64,000 bases of DNA, taken from positions 434,001-498,000 of the forward strand of contig NZ_BMPO01000003.1 of the NCBI RefSeq assembly GCF_014647635.1. Reading direction: 5' to 3'. The notes beneath the pieces are model-generated. The model made no database searches. It worked only from the letters and a program-made list of their open reading frames with translations, and was not told the origin of the DNA. A program made the position numbers and the translations under genes. The DNA is from Pseudomonas matsuisoli. Lineage in GTDB: Bacteria; Pseudomonadota; Gammaproteobacteria; Pseudomonadales; Pseudomonadaceae. Shown piece by piece: positions 43,104 through 52,294 of this stretch. Every line of letters begins with the position of its first letter. Position 1 is the stretch's first letter.

Positions 43104-44309
43104 ATGCGCCGCTACTACACCGGAACCGACTTCCGCCGCACCCGCAGCATTCCAGAGCTGGCTGAACTCGCACGTCGACGTTTGCCGCATTTCGCCTGGG
43201 AATACGTCGCCGGTGGCGCGGAGGAAGAGATCACCCTGCGCCGTAACCGGGAGGGCTTCGCCGAGATTGGTTTGAAACCGCGCACACTGGTGCCCTGCAC
43301 GACACCGGATACCCAAACGACGCTCTTCGGCACGCCTCTGTCGGCGCCGCTGATGATCGGCCCGACGGGCTACAACGCCATGCTCTGGCGAGATGCGGAC
43401 GAGCATCTGGCGCGCGCAGCGCACGCGCGCGGACTGCCCTTCGGGCTCAGTACGGTGGCGACCGGCTCGCTGGAAAGTGTTTCGCGCGCCGCTCCGGACG
43501 GTGACCTCTGGTTTCAGCTGTATTGCCTGCGGGATGCAACGATCCAGGAAGCGCTGCTCGCCCGCGCCGAGGCGGTCGGGGTTCGCACGCTGATGCTCAC
43601 CTCCGATGCCGTCCTGCTCGGCAACCGCGAATGGGATAAGCGCAACTTCGAACGTCCCCAAAAGCTGACCCTGCGCAACAAGCTCGATGTGCTTCGCCAC
43701 CCCCGTTGGGTACGCCAGGCGCTATGGCCCCAGGGTATGCCGAGCATGGGCAACCTCAACCCATACTTGCCGCCCGACGCCCGCAATGCCGCCGGCGCTG
43801 CGCACTTTATCGGTGCGCAAATGGACACCGCATTGAGCTGGGATAACGTCGCCCGGCTGCGCGACCGCTGGAACGGCAATCTGCTCCTCAAAGGCGTCCT
43901 GCACCCGGCGGACGCCGAACGCGCCAACGCGTTGGGCCTCGACGGCATCGTCGTCACCAACCACGGCGGACGCCAGCTCGACGGCGCACCCGCCAGTATC
44001 GATGTCCTGCCGGCCATTGCCGCCGCCGTGAGCGGTCGGATGACAGTGCTACTGGACGGTGGCATCCGTCGCGGCACCGACATTCTCAAAGCACGCGCCT
44101 TGGGTGCCGATGCCGTGTTACTGGGCCGCGCCACACTTTACGGGCTCGCGGTCGGCGGTGAAGCCGGCGCCGGTCACGCACTTGATCTGCTCATTCAGGA
44201 ACTACGCCTGGCCATGAACCTGCTTGGCTGCCCCGACCTTGCTTCCCTGGATGCATCCTGGCTGTACCGCCAAGGCCAATCCCCCTATCCGATGGACCCT
44301 GAACCATGA
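43104..44309 (+). CDS. FMN-dependent L-2-hydroxyacid dehydrogenase (LldD/MDH family)
   Basis: A 401-residue FMN barrel. The substrate-binding Tyr is in EYVAGGAEEEITLRRN, the second Tyr in FQLYCLRDA, the catalytic His and Arg in TNHGGRQLDGAP, and the phosphate loop in LLDGGIRRGTDI and GADAVLLGRA. It should oxidise an L-2-hydroxy acid to the 2-oxo acid, passing electrons to quinone or oxygen. ATG 43104 gives the usual family start; an ATG at 43023 would add 27 residues. It lies 117 bp after hutH and overlaps the next gene by 4 bp. Context suggests L-imidazole-lactate as substrate, which is inference. Confidence 0.85.
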   Translation: MRRYYTGTDFRRTRSIPELAELARRRLPHFAWEYVAGGAEEEITLRRNREGFAEIGLKPRTLVPCTTPDTQTTLFGTPLSAPLMIGPTGYNAMLWRDADEHLARAAHARGLPFGLSTVATGSLESVSRAAPDGDLWFQLYCLRDATIQEALLARAEAVGVRTLMLTSDAVLLGNREWDKRNFERPQKLTLRNKLDVLRHPRWVRQALWPQGMPSMGNLNPYLPPDARNAAGAAHFIGAQMDTALSWDNVARLRDRWNGNLLLKGVLHPADAERANALGLDGIVVTNHGGRQLDGAPASIDVLPAIAAAVSGRMTVLLDGGIRRGTDILKARALGADAVLLGRATLYGLAVGGEAGAGHALDLLIQELRLAMNLLGCPDLASLDASWLYRQGQSPYPMDPEP

Positions 44310-45679
44310 CCGATCTGCACGAGACCCTCGGAGCGCTGCGCATTGCCTTGGGCGATGACGCTGTCTTAACTGGGGACACGATCAATCCACGCCACCACAG
44401 TGATTGGACTTATCACCAGCCTGCCTGCCCCGCTGCATTATTGCTGCCGCGCGATACCGCAGGGGTCGCAGCGGCGCTACGCATCTGTAATGAGCGTGGG
44501 CAGAGCGTCGTGCCCCAGGGCGGCATGACAGGGTTAGCCGGAGGGAGCACGCCGCGTGCAACGGATATCGCACTCTCGCTACAGCGCCTGACCGGGATCG
44601 AAGACATCGACCCAGCGGCCATGACCCTGACCGTGCGCGCCGGCACCACGCTGGAAAACATCCAGCTCGCGGCGGCGGACGCAGGTTTGCTGTTTCCACT
44701 CGACCTGGGTGCGCGCGGCTCCTGCCAAATCGGTGGCAACATCGCGACGAATGCGGGGGGAAACGCGGTCATTCGCTACGGCATGACGCGTGATCTGGTA
44801 CTCGGATTGGAAGTGGTCCTCGCGGATGGTCGCGTGCTCAACCTGCTGAACAAAATGCAGAAGAACAACACCGGCTATGACCTGAAACAGTGCTTCATCG
44901 GCTCGGAGGGCACCCTTGGGGTGATTACCCGTGCGGTCCTCAAGCTCGTCCCACCGCCAGGGCCGGTCGCCACGATGCTCTGCGCCCTGCCCGACTACGC
45001 CAGCGCGGTCGCCTTGTTGCGCCGTATCCAGCGCGAGCTGGGCACCCCTCAAGCCTACGAAGTGATGTGGCAGGATTTCTATCGCACGGGTGTTTCCTGG
45101 CTAGAGAAGCCGATTGCGCCATTGGACGACAGCCATCCGCTCTTCGTGCTGTGCGACCTCGATGCACCGGCGCAGGCGCTAGAAGCGGTCATGGAGCAGG
45201 CATTCGAAGCCGGGGAAGCGCTGGATGCCGTGCAGGCAAGTTCGCACGCCCAAGCGCGGGCGCTATGGAAAATCCGCGAGGCGACGGGCGAGTTTCCCAC
45301 ACGGCTCAAACCCCTGAACTTCGACGTCAGCGTCCCTATTGCCGACATCGGCACCTGCGTCGAGCGCTGCCGTGCGCGTATCGACGCGCGCTGGCCCGGC
45401 AACCGAAGTGTTTACTTCGGGCATATCGGCGACAGCAACCTGCACCTGAGCGTGGACTTAAACTCCGTACCGGATGCCGATCCTCACGAGATCGAGGAAA
45501 CGGTGTTCGCCGTGGTCGGCGAATTGTCCGGTTCAGTCTCCGCTGAACACGGAATCGGCGTATTGAAAAAGCCTTACCTGCACCACTCTGTGACGGCAGA
45601 CGCGCTGGACGCGATGGCCGCGCTCAAAGCCGCTTTCGATCCAAAAGGCATTCTCAACCCTGGCAAAGTGCTGGGCTGA
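44306..45679 (+). CDS. FAD-linked D-2-hydroxyacid dehydrogenase (GlcD/DLD type)
   Basis: A 457-residue VAO-family flavoprotein. The FAD site is in VVPQGGMTGLAGGS and GSCQIGGNIATNAGGNAVIRYG; GSEGTLGVIT, the metal histidines in FGHIGDSNLHLSV and SAEHGIG, and GILNPGKVL complete the D-lactate/D-2-hydroxyglutarate dehydrogenase pattern. The ATGA overlap with the FMN enzyme indicates coupled translation. The pair would oxidise both enantiomers of one 2-hydroxy acid. Linked to hutH and an aminotransferase gene, the common product could be imidazole-pyruvate. Confidence 0.87.
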   Translation: MTDLHETLGALRIALGDDAVLTGDTINPRHHSDWTYHQPACPAALLLPRDTAGVAAALRICNERGQSVVPQGGMTGLAGGSTPRATDIALSLQRLTGIEDIDPAAMTLTVRAGTTLENIQLAAADAGLLFPLDLGARGSCQIGGNIATNAGGNAVIRYGMTRDLVLGLEVVLADGRVLNLLNKMQKNNTGYDLKQCFIGSEGTLGVITRAVLKLVPPPGPVATMLCALPDYASAVALLRRIQRELGTPQAYEVMWQDFYRTGVSWLEKPIAPLDDSHPLFVLCDLDAPAQALEAVMEQAFEAGEALDAVQASSHAQARALWKIREATGEFPTRLKPLNFDVSVPIADIGTCVERCRARIDARWPGNRSVYFGHIGDSNLHLSVDLNSVPDADPHEIEETVFAVVGELSGSVSAEHGIGVLKKPYLHHSVTADALDAMAALKAAFDPKGILNPGKVLG

Positions 45680-45694
45680 GCCCATAAACCGGCA

Positions 45695-45710
45695 TGGCAC
45701 GCTAACTGCT
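45695..45710 (+). promoter_or_regulatory. Possible sigma-54 promoter of the amino-acid ABC transporter
   Basis: TGGCACGCTAACTGCT matches TGGCACG-N4-(T)TGCT with GG and GC 10 nt apart, 40 bp before the start of the binding-protein gene. The same bases overlap a 7-bp dyad (TGGCACG/CGTGCCA, 45695-45718), so it could instead be a terminator hairpin; the two readings need mapping to separate. Confidence 0.5.
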
Positions 45711-45750
45711 TCGTGCCAGGCAGCAAATAACCGAATAAAAGGAGCTACCC

Positions 45751-46587
45751 ATGATCCGCCGAAGCCTGCTGGCCAAGACCCTTAGCGGCCTGTGCGCCGC
45801 CACCCTACTCTCGTTTTCATCCGTGGCAGCGCATGCTGACCAACTCGCCGATGTAAAGAAGGCAGGCGAACTGGTCGTCGGCACCGAACTGCAATTCGCC
45901 CCGTTCGATTTTCTCGAAGGGGGTAAGCAGACCGGCCTGAACAAGGACTTGTTCGCCGAGATCGGCAAGGAACTCGGGGTAAAGGTACGCTTCATCGATC
46001 TGCCCTGGCCCAGCGTGCTGCCTGGGCTGGAAGCGAAGAATTTCGATATGGTCGCCGGCCCTATCATCGTGACCCAGGCGCGCAAGGCGCGTTACCAGTT
46101 CACCACGCCCATCGCCGAAGCGACCGTCGCGTTGCTGACAAGCGCCCGCAAGGACGACGTCGCCAAGCCCGAAGACATCGCGGGCAAGACCGTTGGCGCG
46201 GGCAAGGGCTCGGCGCAGCTCGAGGAACTCAAGGCGTTCGCCGCAACGCTTCCGGAGAAGGTGACAATCCGCGAATACGTGGATAACAACCAGGCTTATG
46301 CCGACCTCGCCGCGGGCCGCGTTCAGGCCGTCGCTAACTCGCTACCGAACATTTCCTACGTTGCCGCACAGCGTTCGGCGGTCTTCAAGGTGGTGCAGCC
46401 GCCCTTTGGCAAGAAGGCTTACTTCGCTTACCTCGGCCGCAAGGACGACGATGCCGCCAGCCTGATCCAGGCAATTGACGGTGCCATGAAGAAGATCAAG
46501 GACAGCGGCCGTCTTGCCGAACTCCAGAAGAAATGGCTGGGTGCGGAAATGGATGTTCCTACTGGAGACTTCGAGCCCAGCTGGTAA
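45751..46587 (+). CDS. Family 3 amino-acid-binding periplasmic protein
   Basis: A 278-residue solute-binding protein. A signal peptide with Arg-rich start and hydrophobic core ends at VAAHA. The mature protein begins DQLADVKKAGELVVGTELQFAPFDFLEGGKQTGLNKDL, the family 3 opening, with FDMVAGPIIVTQARKARYQFT as the ligand-hinge region. It should deliver a polar amino acid or related compound to the two permeases and ATPase encoded downstream. AAAAGGAGC precedes the ATG. It is separated from the permease genes by a REP and an antisense methyltransferase gene. Confidence 0.88.
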   Translation: MIRRSLLAKTLSGLCAATLLSFSSVAAHADQLADVKKAGELVVGTELQFAPFDFLEGGKQTGLNKDLFAEIGKELGVKVRFIDLPWPSVLPGLEAKNFDMVAGPIIVTQARKARYQFTTPIAEATVALLTSARKDDVAKPEDIAGKTVGAGKGSAQLEELKAFAATLPEKVTIREYVDNNQAYADLAAGRVQAVANSLPNISYVAAQRSAVFKVVQPPFGKKAYFAYLGRKDDDAASLIQAIDGAMKKIKDSGRLAELQKKWLGAEMDVPTGDFEPSW

Positions 46588-46664
46588 GGGGAAAACGGCG
46601 GGCTGCGCGTCAGGTGATCCGCCCTATGGCTGCCTGTTCGGCCAGAGCGCTTAAGCTTTAAATT

Positions 46665-46713
46665 TGTGGGAGCGGGCCATGCCCGCGATTCGCGGGCATG
46701 GCCCGCTCCCACA
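46665..46713. repeat. Perfect 49-bp REP palindrome
   Basis: Twenty-three-bp arms starting TGTGGGAGCGGGCCATGCCC and their exact complement flank the 3-nt loop ATT. It lies between the convergent binding-protein and methyltransferase genes and could act as a bidirectional terminator. The sequence is the typical pseudomonad REP. Confidence 0.85.
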
Positions 46714-46745
46714 GGAAGAACGTCTTAGCTGTCACACCCAATCGT

Positions 46746-47615
46746 TCAAGGTTTCACCCCTGTGGCCAGTAAGACGGGAGCCGTCAACTCGACCCGCCCG
46801 TCGACGGCAATCTCATCCACAATGGCCAGGATCGCACTGTCCAGACGCGCGCGGGTTGCCACGTCCGCCGCGGCATACGGTCCCATGAAAGGATGGAGCT
46901 CGCTGAGTTCATCCAAATAAGCGTCGCCCGCAGGGCCTTCCCACACGAACCCCAAGGTTTCGACGGCTACGCTGACCAATCCCGCTTCGTGCATGGCACC
47001 CGCCAGTCGCTCGGGATCTGCCAAAGCGGTGAAGCCCGCGGGCGGCATCGGCGAAGGACGATCCGGGAATGCCCTGCGCAATGCTTCGGCCATGATGACG
47101 AACGGTCCACCACCCGGCGGCGTGCGCCATGTGGCGACCACAGCCGTGCCGCCGGATTTCAAGATGCGCGCTTGCTCCGACAACCCGCGCTGCCAGTCGT
47201 CGAAGAAGAGCGTGCCGAGGATCGATACCGCGGCATCGAAGCTCTGATCCTCGAAGGCCAGTTTTTGGCCGTCCATATGCCATACCTCTGCCTTTGGGAA
47301 GGGCGCCAGCCGTTCGGTCAAGAGGTCGACCATCCCCGGCGCGATATCGATGGCGGTCACCGCCGCACCGGCATGCGCGGCGGGCACGCTGAACGCGCCT
47401 GAGCCTGCCGCGATGTCCAGCAGCCGAGTGCTTCGATCGACGGTTCCGACGCGCGCGAGCGCCGCAACCGAAATTGGCGCAGTGATACGAGTTGCCACTT
47501 TCTCGTAGGCTTGCGCAAAGGCAAGTGTCATGTGGGAGTGCTCCGCGCACGCGTAGGCCCCTGGAAGCCATGGCTGCGGATGGGCAGAGCGATCTCTTCG
47601 AGTGGGTTCGGTCAT
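46746..47615 (-). CDS. Class I SAM-dependent methyltransferase
   Basis: A 289-residue protein with SAM motif LLDIAAGSGAFSVPAA, acidic loop VTAIDIAPGMVD, DQSFDAAVSILGTLFF and ARILKSGGTAVVATWRTP: a UbiE/Methyltransf_11-like Rossmann fold. The start is uncertain: 47615 (MTEPTRR, with AGGA upstream) is used, but 47531 (MTLAFAQAYEKV) is also possible. It runs antisense between the binding-protein gene and the permease genes of one ABC transporter, so it probably entered that operon later. Substrate unknown. Confidence 0.78.
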   Translation of the reverse strand: MTEPTRRDRSAHPQPWLPGAYACAEHSHMTLAFAQAYEKVATRITAPISVAALARVGTVDRSTRLLDIAAGSGAFSVPAAHAGAAVTAIDIAPGMVDLLTERLAPFPKAEVWHMDGQKLAFEDQSFDAAVSILGTLFFDDWQRGLSEQARILKSGGTAVVATWRTPPGGGPFVIMAEALRRAFPDRPSPMPPAGFTALADPERLAGAMHEAGLVSVAVETLGFVWEGPAGDAYLDELSELHPFMGPYAAADVATRARLDSAILAIVDEIAVDGRVELTAPVLLATGVKP

Positions 47616-47959
47616 CGTCCGGTTCCTATGTTCTCCAGCGCACGTGACGAGAGAGCGCCAGGCAGCGAACTCTCCCGGAGCATACCGGGGCGCACGCAAT
47701 ACCCCTTTCGACTCGATGAGTGGCCCCGACTCTGTCAGTGGTTCACCCGCTGCTAACCGCCTCCGCCTGCATCCCGCCAAAGACGGGTGCAACCGTCGGG
47801 CGCGGAGCGCTTCTTGCATCGTCCACGGGTACCGATGCGGAAAAAGCCCTGTCCTTTCGGCACATTCCCCCGCAGTCATGGGAGAATGCCGCGCCACGCG
47901 CGTAGGCCGTGGTGCACACCCCTGCTCGAGCCACTTCCATTCGAGGTTTGATTCACCTG
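47616..47959. other. Intergenic region upstream of the permease genes
   Basis: A 344-bp gap between the divergent methyltransferase and first permease gene. It has only short open frames with no ribosome sites and no clear operator. A promoter for the permease-ATPase-aminotransferase genes is expected here because the methyltransferase gene interrupts the transcript from the left. Confidence 0.35.
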
Positions 47960-48616
47960 ATGTTCGATTGGCCCACCTTTCTGGAAAGCCTCCCACTCAT
48001 GGCGCAAGCGCTGGTGGTTACGCTGCAGACCTCGCTGGTCGGGCTAGCCTTCGGCTTCGTGATCGGGATCGCTGTGGCAAGCATGCGACTTTCGCCAACG
48101 CCACTGCTGCGTCGCCTGGGCGGGGCTTACATTTTCGTGTTTCGCGGCGTACCACTTCTGGTACAGCTGTTGTTCATCTACTACCTGTTGCCCCGTATCG
48201 GGCTGCCGAACATTCCCCCCATAGGCGCGGCCATCATCGGTTTGGCGCTGGCGTCCGGCGCCTACATCGCGGAAATCTTTCGGGGTGGCTTCCTGGCGAT
48301 TCCCCACGGCCAGCTCGAGGCGGCCAACCTGCTAGGCCTTTCGCCCTGGCAGACCCTGACACGCATCAAGGTGCCGCAGGCCATTCGCCTGACATTACCG
48401 GCCCTCGTGAACGAGATGATTCTGCTGATCAAGGCCTCCTCACTGGTATCGGTGGTGGGCCTGGCTGACCTGACCCGGGTGGCGCAGAACCTGGCCGCGA
48501 GCAATTACCTGTTCCTGCAAACGTATCTGGTACTGGCCCTGTTCTATTGCCTGATCAACATCCCTCTAGCCGGTCTCGGCAGCCTCTTGGAGCGCCGGCT
48601 CGGGAGGTCTGCATGA
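47960..48616 (+). CDS. Polar amino-acid ABC transporter permease 1
   Basis: A 218-residue HisQ/GlnP-type permease with about five hydrophobic segments. [16 protein letters not shown] and the coupling loop [29 protein letters not shown] are diagnostic of the His/Glu/Gln/Arg permease family. ATG 47960 is chosen by family alignment; no strong ribosome site is present. Its TGA overlaps the next ATG. Confidence 0.88.
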   Translation: MFDWPTFLESLPLMAQALVVTLQTSLVGLAFGFVIGIAVASMRLSPTPLLRRLGGAYIFVFRGVPLLVQLLFIYYLLPRIGLPNIPPIGAAIIGLALASGAYIAEIFRGGFLAIPHGQLEAANLLGLSPWQTLTRIKVPQAIRLTLPALVNEMILLIKASSLVSVVGLADLTRVAQNLAASNYLFLQTYLVLALFYCLINIPLAGLGSLLERRLGRSA

Positions 48617-49278
48617 TGTTCGATGTATCGATCATTACCGACCGCGTCGAGCCGATCCTCCATGGCCTGCTGGTAACCTTCCAAACCTGGTTCGCGGGCG
48701 TGCTGATCGGCCTGGTACTCGGCCTCGGTATCGCGGTGCTGCAGCTGTTCGGCGGCCGCTGGCTGCGCATCCCGCTGCGGATGTTCATCGAAGTCATCCG
48801 CGCCACGCCCTTCCTCGTATTGCTGTTTCTGCTCTACTACGGCGGCCCGGAATTCGGATTGTCGCTGGAGCCCATCACCGCCGGCATTTTGGGTATGGGG
48901 GTGTATGGCAGCGTTTACTTCGCGGAAATATTCCGCGGCGGGTTCCAATCCGTACCGAAAGGGCACGTGGAAGCCGCCGAGTGCCTCGGGATGGGGCGTT
49001 GGCAGTGCATCTGGCGAGTGCAATTGCCGCAGATGCTGGTGATCATCCTGCCGGCACTGGTGAATATGATCACCATCCTCTGCAAGGAAACGGCGGTGCT
49101 CTCCATCATTACCATTCCCGAACTAACGATGGTGCTGACCGGCATTGGCTCGGAAACCTTCGCCTTCGTCGAAACGTTGCTGGTGCTCTGCATCGGTTAC
49201 CTGATCCTGATCGAACTCAGCTCGCGTCTCGGCCTTTGGCTGGAACGGCGCGTCGGCCGCTTTCTGGTTCGCAGCTGA
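48613..49278 (+). CDS. Polar amino-acid ABC transporter permease 2
   Basis: A 221-residue second permease of the same family: [21 protein letters not shown] and [33 protein letters not shown] lies before ATG 48613 and the ATGA overlap couples it to the first permease, with which it should form a heterodimeric channel. Confidence 0.9.
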   Translation: MMFDVSIITDRVEPILHGLLVTFQTWFAGVLIGLVLGLGIAVLQLFGGRWLRIPLRMFIEVIRATPFLVLLFLLYYGGPEFGLSLEPITAGILGMGVYGSVYFAEIFRGGFQSVPKGHVEAAECLGMGRWQCIWRVQLPQMLVIILPALVNMITILCKETAVLSIITIPELTMVLTGIGSETFAFVETLLVLCIGYLILIELSSRLGLWLERRVGRFLVRS

Positions 49279-49289
49279 GGAGTACTCCT

Positions 49290-50102
49290 ATGAATGACGT
49301 GACCACCCCCATCCTCACCTTGCGCAACGTTGGCAAACGCTTTGGCACCAATCAGGTACTCAAGGGCGTCGACCTCGACGTGCAACGCTCCGAAGTCGTC
49401 TGCCTGATCGGCCCTTCGGGTTCCGGAAAAAGCACGCTGCTGCGCAGCATGGCGTTTTTGGAGGAATACGATGAAGGCGAGATCCATATCAACGGTCAGC
49501 TATTAGGCTGGCAGTCGATATCGCCGCGCCGCAGGGCGAGCCGCAGCCGCCTGAACCAGGTGCGTAGCAGCCTGGGCATGGTGTTCCAGCAGTTCAACCT
49601 CTGGCCGCACATGAGCGCGCTGGGCAATGTGTGCGAAGCCCTCGTTCGGGTGAAGGGTCTGACGCGGAGCGATGCCGAGCGTAAAGGTCGAGCGATGCTC
49701 GACAAGGTCGGCCTCGCGGAAAAGGCCGATGCGTTTCCCGCGCAGCTTTCCGGCGGCCAGCAGCAGCGCGTGGCGATCGCGCGTGCATTGGCCATGGAGC
49801 CAAGCCTCATGCTGTTCGACGAACCCACGTCCGCGCTCGACCCTGAACTTGTCGGTGAAGTGCTGCAGGTTATGAAACAACTCGCGGCCGATGGCATGAC
49901 CATGGTAGTCGTCACCCATGAGATGGGCTTCGCTGCGCAGGTCGCCGATACCGTCGCCTTCCTCGACGGAGGCCACATCGTTGCCAAAGGCGCCCCACGC
50001 GATATTTTTCACGACACCGAACACCCGCGCCTGCAGCAATTTTTGCAGAACTACCTCGATCGCAATGCGTTCTGGCAGGACTTGAAGGAAACCCCCGCAT
50101 GA
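49290..50102 (+). CDS. Polar amino-acid ABC transporter ATPase
   Basis: A 270-residue HisP/GlnQ-type ATPase: Walker [37 protein letters not shown], signature [15 protein letters not shown], Walker [16 protein letters not shown], and the switch [14 protein letters not shown]. The start at 49290 follows GAGGAG. It shares a 4-bp overlap with the aminotransferase gene, tying transport directly to transamination. Confidence 0.93.
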   Translation: MNDVTTPILTLRNVGKRFGTNQVLKGVDLDVQRSEVVCLIGPSGSGKSTLLRSMAFLEEYDEGEIHINGQLLGWQSISPRRRASRSRLNQVRSSLGMVFQQFNLWPHMSALGNVCEALVRVKGLTRSDAERKGRAMLDKVGLAEKADAFPAQLSGGQQQRVAIARALAMEPSLMLFDEPTSALDPELVGEVLQVMKQLAADGMTMVVVTHEMGFAAQVADTVAFLDGGHIVAKGAPRDIFHDTEHPRLQQFLQNYLDRNAFWQDLKETPA

Positions 50103-51226
50103 CTGACGCAAACATTCTGCTGACCCTGGCGCGCCGCGAAGTCCGCGGCCTGTCGAGCTACAACGCTGGGCTATCCAGCGAAGCCGTACGCCAGCGCTAT
50201 GCGCTGGACCGCATCGCCAAGCTCGGCAGTAATGAGAACCCGTTCGGACCCTCGCCGGCCGTTATCGATGCGATCACGCGCGAAGCCAAGAACGCTGGCC
50301 TTTATCCCGACCCCAACTGCGGCGAGCTACGCGCAGCGTTGGCCGCTAAGTTTGCCGTCGATCCGCGCCGCTTCGTCTTCGGAAACGGCTCGGAAGACCT
50401 GCTGGGCATCATCAGCCGCGTGTTCCTCGATCACGGCGATCAGGTCGTCACCGTTCTGCCCTCCTTCGGCCTGCACATTCTCTATCCGCAGGCCGCTGGC
50501 GCCGAAGTCGTCGGCGTGCCTATGGGCTCGGATCTACGTATCGACGTAGACGGGCTGATCGCAGCCATTACGCCACGCACACGACTGCTGATGTTCGCCT
50601 GCCCTTCGAATCCGGTGGGCAGCGCCCTGACCGCGGCCGAACTGCAACGCATCCTCGACGCCATTCCCGCCCACACGTTGTTGATCTTCGACGAGGCGTA
50701 CTACGAGTACGCGAAGGATGCGCCGGATTATCCCGACTGCATGGCAATGCTCGATGCCTGCGGCAAGCCTTACGTGCTGCTACGGACCCTGTCCAAGGCC
50801 TACTCGCTGGCGGGGCTACGGGTCGGTTACGGCATTGTCAGCGACCTGCTCCTGGCGGACCTGATCGACCGCTTGCGCACTCCGTTCAACGTCAACCGCT
50901 GCGCCCAGGCCGCCGCCGTTGCCGCGCTGGCCGATGACGCGCACCTGCAAAGCGGCCTCGACCATGTCGCTGCCGAACGTACGCGCGTCGACCAGGCCTT
51001 GCGTGAAATGGGCCTTGCGCCCGCTCCCTCGCTCGGCAATTTCCTGTTCTTTGCCACTCCGTTCGAGGCCGAGGCGTTGAATGAAGCCTTGCTGTCGCGC
51101 GGTGCGATCGTCAAACCCTGGCGCGAGCCGGGCTACACCACCTATCTGCGTGTTTCCATCGGCAGCATGGAAGACAACGATCTCTTCCTCGCCGCCTTGA
51201 AAGACAGCCTGGCCGAGCTCGGCTGA
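50099..51226 (+). CDS. HisC-like PLP aminotransferase
   Basis: A 375-residue fold-type I aminotransferase of the histidinol-phosphate group. [12 protein letters not shown] near the start, FDEAYYEYA with the PLP-binding Asp/Tyr, and [16 protein letters not shown] with the Schiff-base Lys233 are intact. Biosynthetic hisC lies in his operons; here the gene is the last of a hut-linked transport operon, so I infer a catabolic histidine/imidazole-pyruvate or aromatic aminotransferase. The residues that grip histidinol phosphate were not assessed. It is followed by a hairpin and the convergent hutC. Confidence 0.82.
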   Translation: MTDANILLTLARREVRGLSSYNAGLSSEAVRQRYALDRIAKLGSNENPFGPSPAVIDAITREAKNAGLYPDPNCGELRAALAAKFAVDPRRFVFGNGSEDLLGIISRVFLDHGDQVVTVLPSFGLHILYPQAAGAEVVGVPMGSDLRIDVDGLIAAITPRTRLLMFACPSNPVGSALTAAELQRILDAIPAHTLLIFDEAYYEYAKDAPDYPDCMAMLDACGKPYVLLRTLSKAYSLAGLRVGYGIVSDLLLADLIDRLRTPFNVNRCAQAAAVAALADDAHLQSGLDHVAAERTRVDQALREMGLAPAPSLGNFLFFATPFEAEALNEALLSRGAIVKPWREPGYTTYLRVSIGSMEDNDLFLAALKDSLAELG

Positions 51227-51239
51227 TAGGACCCTTGAA

Positions 51240-51267
51240 GGCGCATCCGTAAAGAAAGGGATGCGCC
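51240..51267. terminator. Hairpin between the aminotransferase gene and hutC
   Basis: GGCGCATCC (51240-51248) and GGATGCGCC (51259-51267) form a 9-bp stem with a 10-nt A-rich loop between convergent genes. There is no strong T-run on either side. Confidence 0.55.
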
Positions 51268-51278
51268 GCGGCGCCTCG

Positions 51279-52034
51279 CTAGCCGCCGAAACGCCCTTCC
51301 AGTCGATAGCGGCTGCCGGGGTATAACAGCCGCGCACTCGTCACTAGCCGCGGGCCGGACCACGTCCGCCGGCGAATCAACAAGCACGGCTCTTGTCGTT
51401 TGATCTGCAATAAGCGCGCTTCCGCCACGCTGGGCAACACGGCCTCGACGCCATGCTCGCCGGCGCTCAGCGGCGCCACGCGATTGAGGTACACGAACGG
51501 GGTTTCCGCATGGAAATCCTGCGCGAGATAGTCAGGCGCCAGCAGCGGATTAACGAAGCGATCCTCGATCTGCACGGCAACGTCATTCTCGTAGTGCACG
51601 ATCAAGGAATGAAACACCCGCTGGCCAGGTTTGACGTCCAGCGCTGCAGCCCTTTCGCTGCTGGCGATTTCTTCGCCCAAGGTGATGATGTCCAACCGAT
51701 GCACATGCCCGCGCGAGGCAATTTCCTCCGCAATGTTGTGTACCTCCACCAACGCCGCCTGACCCTTCTGTTCCGCTACGAAGGTACCCACGCCCTGCAT
51801 TCGTACGAGTACACCATCCGCCGTCAGCTCTCGCAGGGCCCGGTTGATGGTCATGCGGCTAAAGCCCAGCTGGCCCACCAATTCACTCTCGGACGGCACA
51901 CGGTGATGCGTCGGCCATTCGCCAGAACGCACATGGTGCAGGATCATCTGCTTGACACGCTCGTAGAGCGGCGCGGGCCCCGCAGCAGCGCTGGAAGCGT
52001 GGGAAGGAGACGAAAGATGGGACGCGCGCGGCAT
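51279..52034 (-). CDS. hutC: HutC histidine-utilisation repressor (GntR family)
   Basis: A 251-residue GntR/HutC-type regulator. The winged helix (LYERVKQMILHHVRSGEW, VPSESELVGQLGFSRMTINRALRELTADGVLVRMQGVGTFV in blocks) occupies residues 22-90. The C-terminal UTRA domain includes VHNIAEEI, FHSLIVHYENDVAVQIEDRFVNP and TWSGPRLVTSARLLYPGSRYRLEG, the HutC ligand pocket that senses urocanate. It lies about 19 kb from hutUI on the far side of the cluster. AGGAA precedes the start, and a HutC-type site lies upstream, indicating autoregulation. Confidence 0.93.
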   Translation of the reverse strand: MPRASHLSSPSHASSAAAGPAPLYERVKQMILHHVRSGEWPTHHRVPSESELVGQLGFSRMTINRALRELTADGVLVRMQGVGTFVAEQKGQAALVEVHNIAEEIASRGHVHRLDIITLGEEIASSERAAALDVKPGQRVFHSLIVHYENDVAVQIEDRFVNPLLAPDYLAQDFHAETPFVYLNRVAPLSAGEHGVEAVLPSVAEARLLQIKRQEPCLLIRRRTWSGPRLVTSARLLYPGSRYRLEGRFGG

Positions 52035-52085
52035 GAGCTGTTCCTGATAAAGCGGTGCGGGGAAGTCTACGCAGCCGGCCTACGG

Positions 52086-52104
52086 CTGTATATGTATGTA
52101 CAAC
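52086..52104 (-). promoter_or_regulatory. HutC-type operator upstream of hutC
   Basis: On the plus strand CTGTATATGTATGTACAAC contains TGTATGTACAA (52093-52103), identical to the core at hutU, plus an extra TGTATA half. No GG-N10-GC element accompanies it, so hutC is probably read from an ordinary sigma-70 promoter. Confidence 0.7.
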
Positions 52105-52294
52105 TGCGTCTGGGACGTGCAAGCCGTACGCACCATCGCACCTGCGAACGACCGACCAACGGTCCGCCGCTTCGCTAGAACTCCGCCGATCAGGCATAAG
52201 TCAGCTCTTATGTAGGCATTAACTCGACGTGATCGTGCATTTCATCGAGAGGCATGCACCTGCATCCACATGCTGATTCGAGACGGAGACAGAT

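Noticed and set aside
50099-51226. HisC-like gene taken as the biosynthetic histidinol-phosphate aminotransferase
   Set aside because: It overlaps an amino-acid transporter gene in a hut-linked cluster and no other his gene is nearby; a catabolic role fits better, though activity was not testable.
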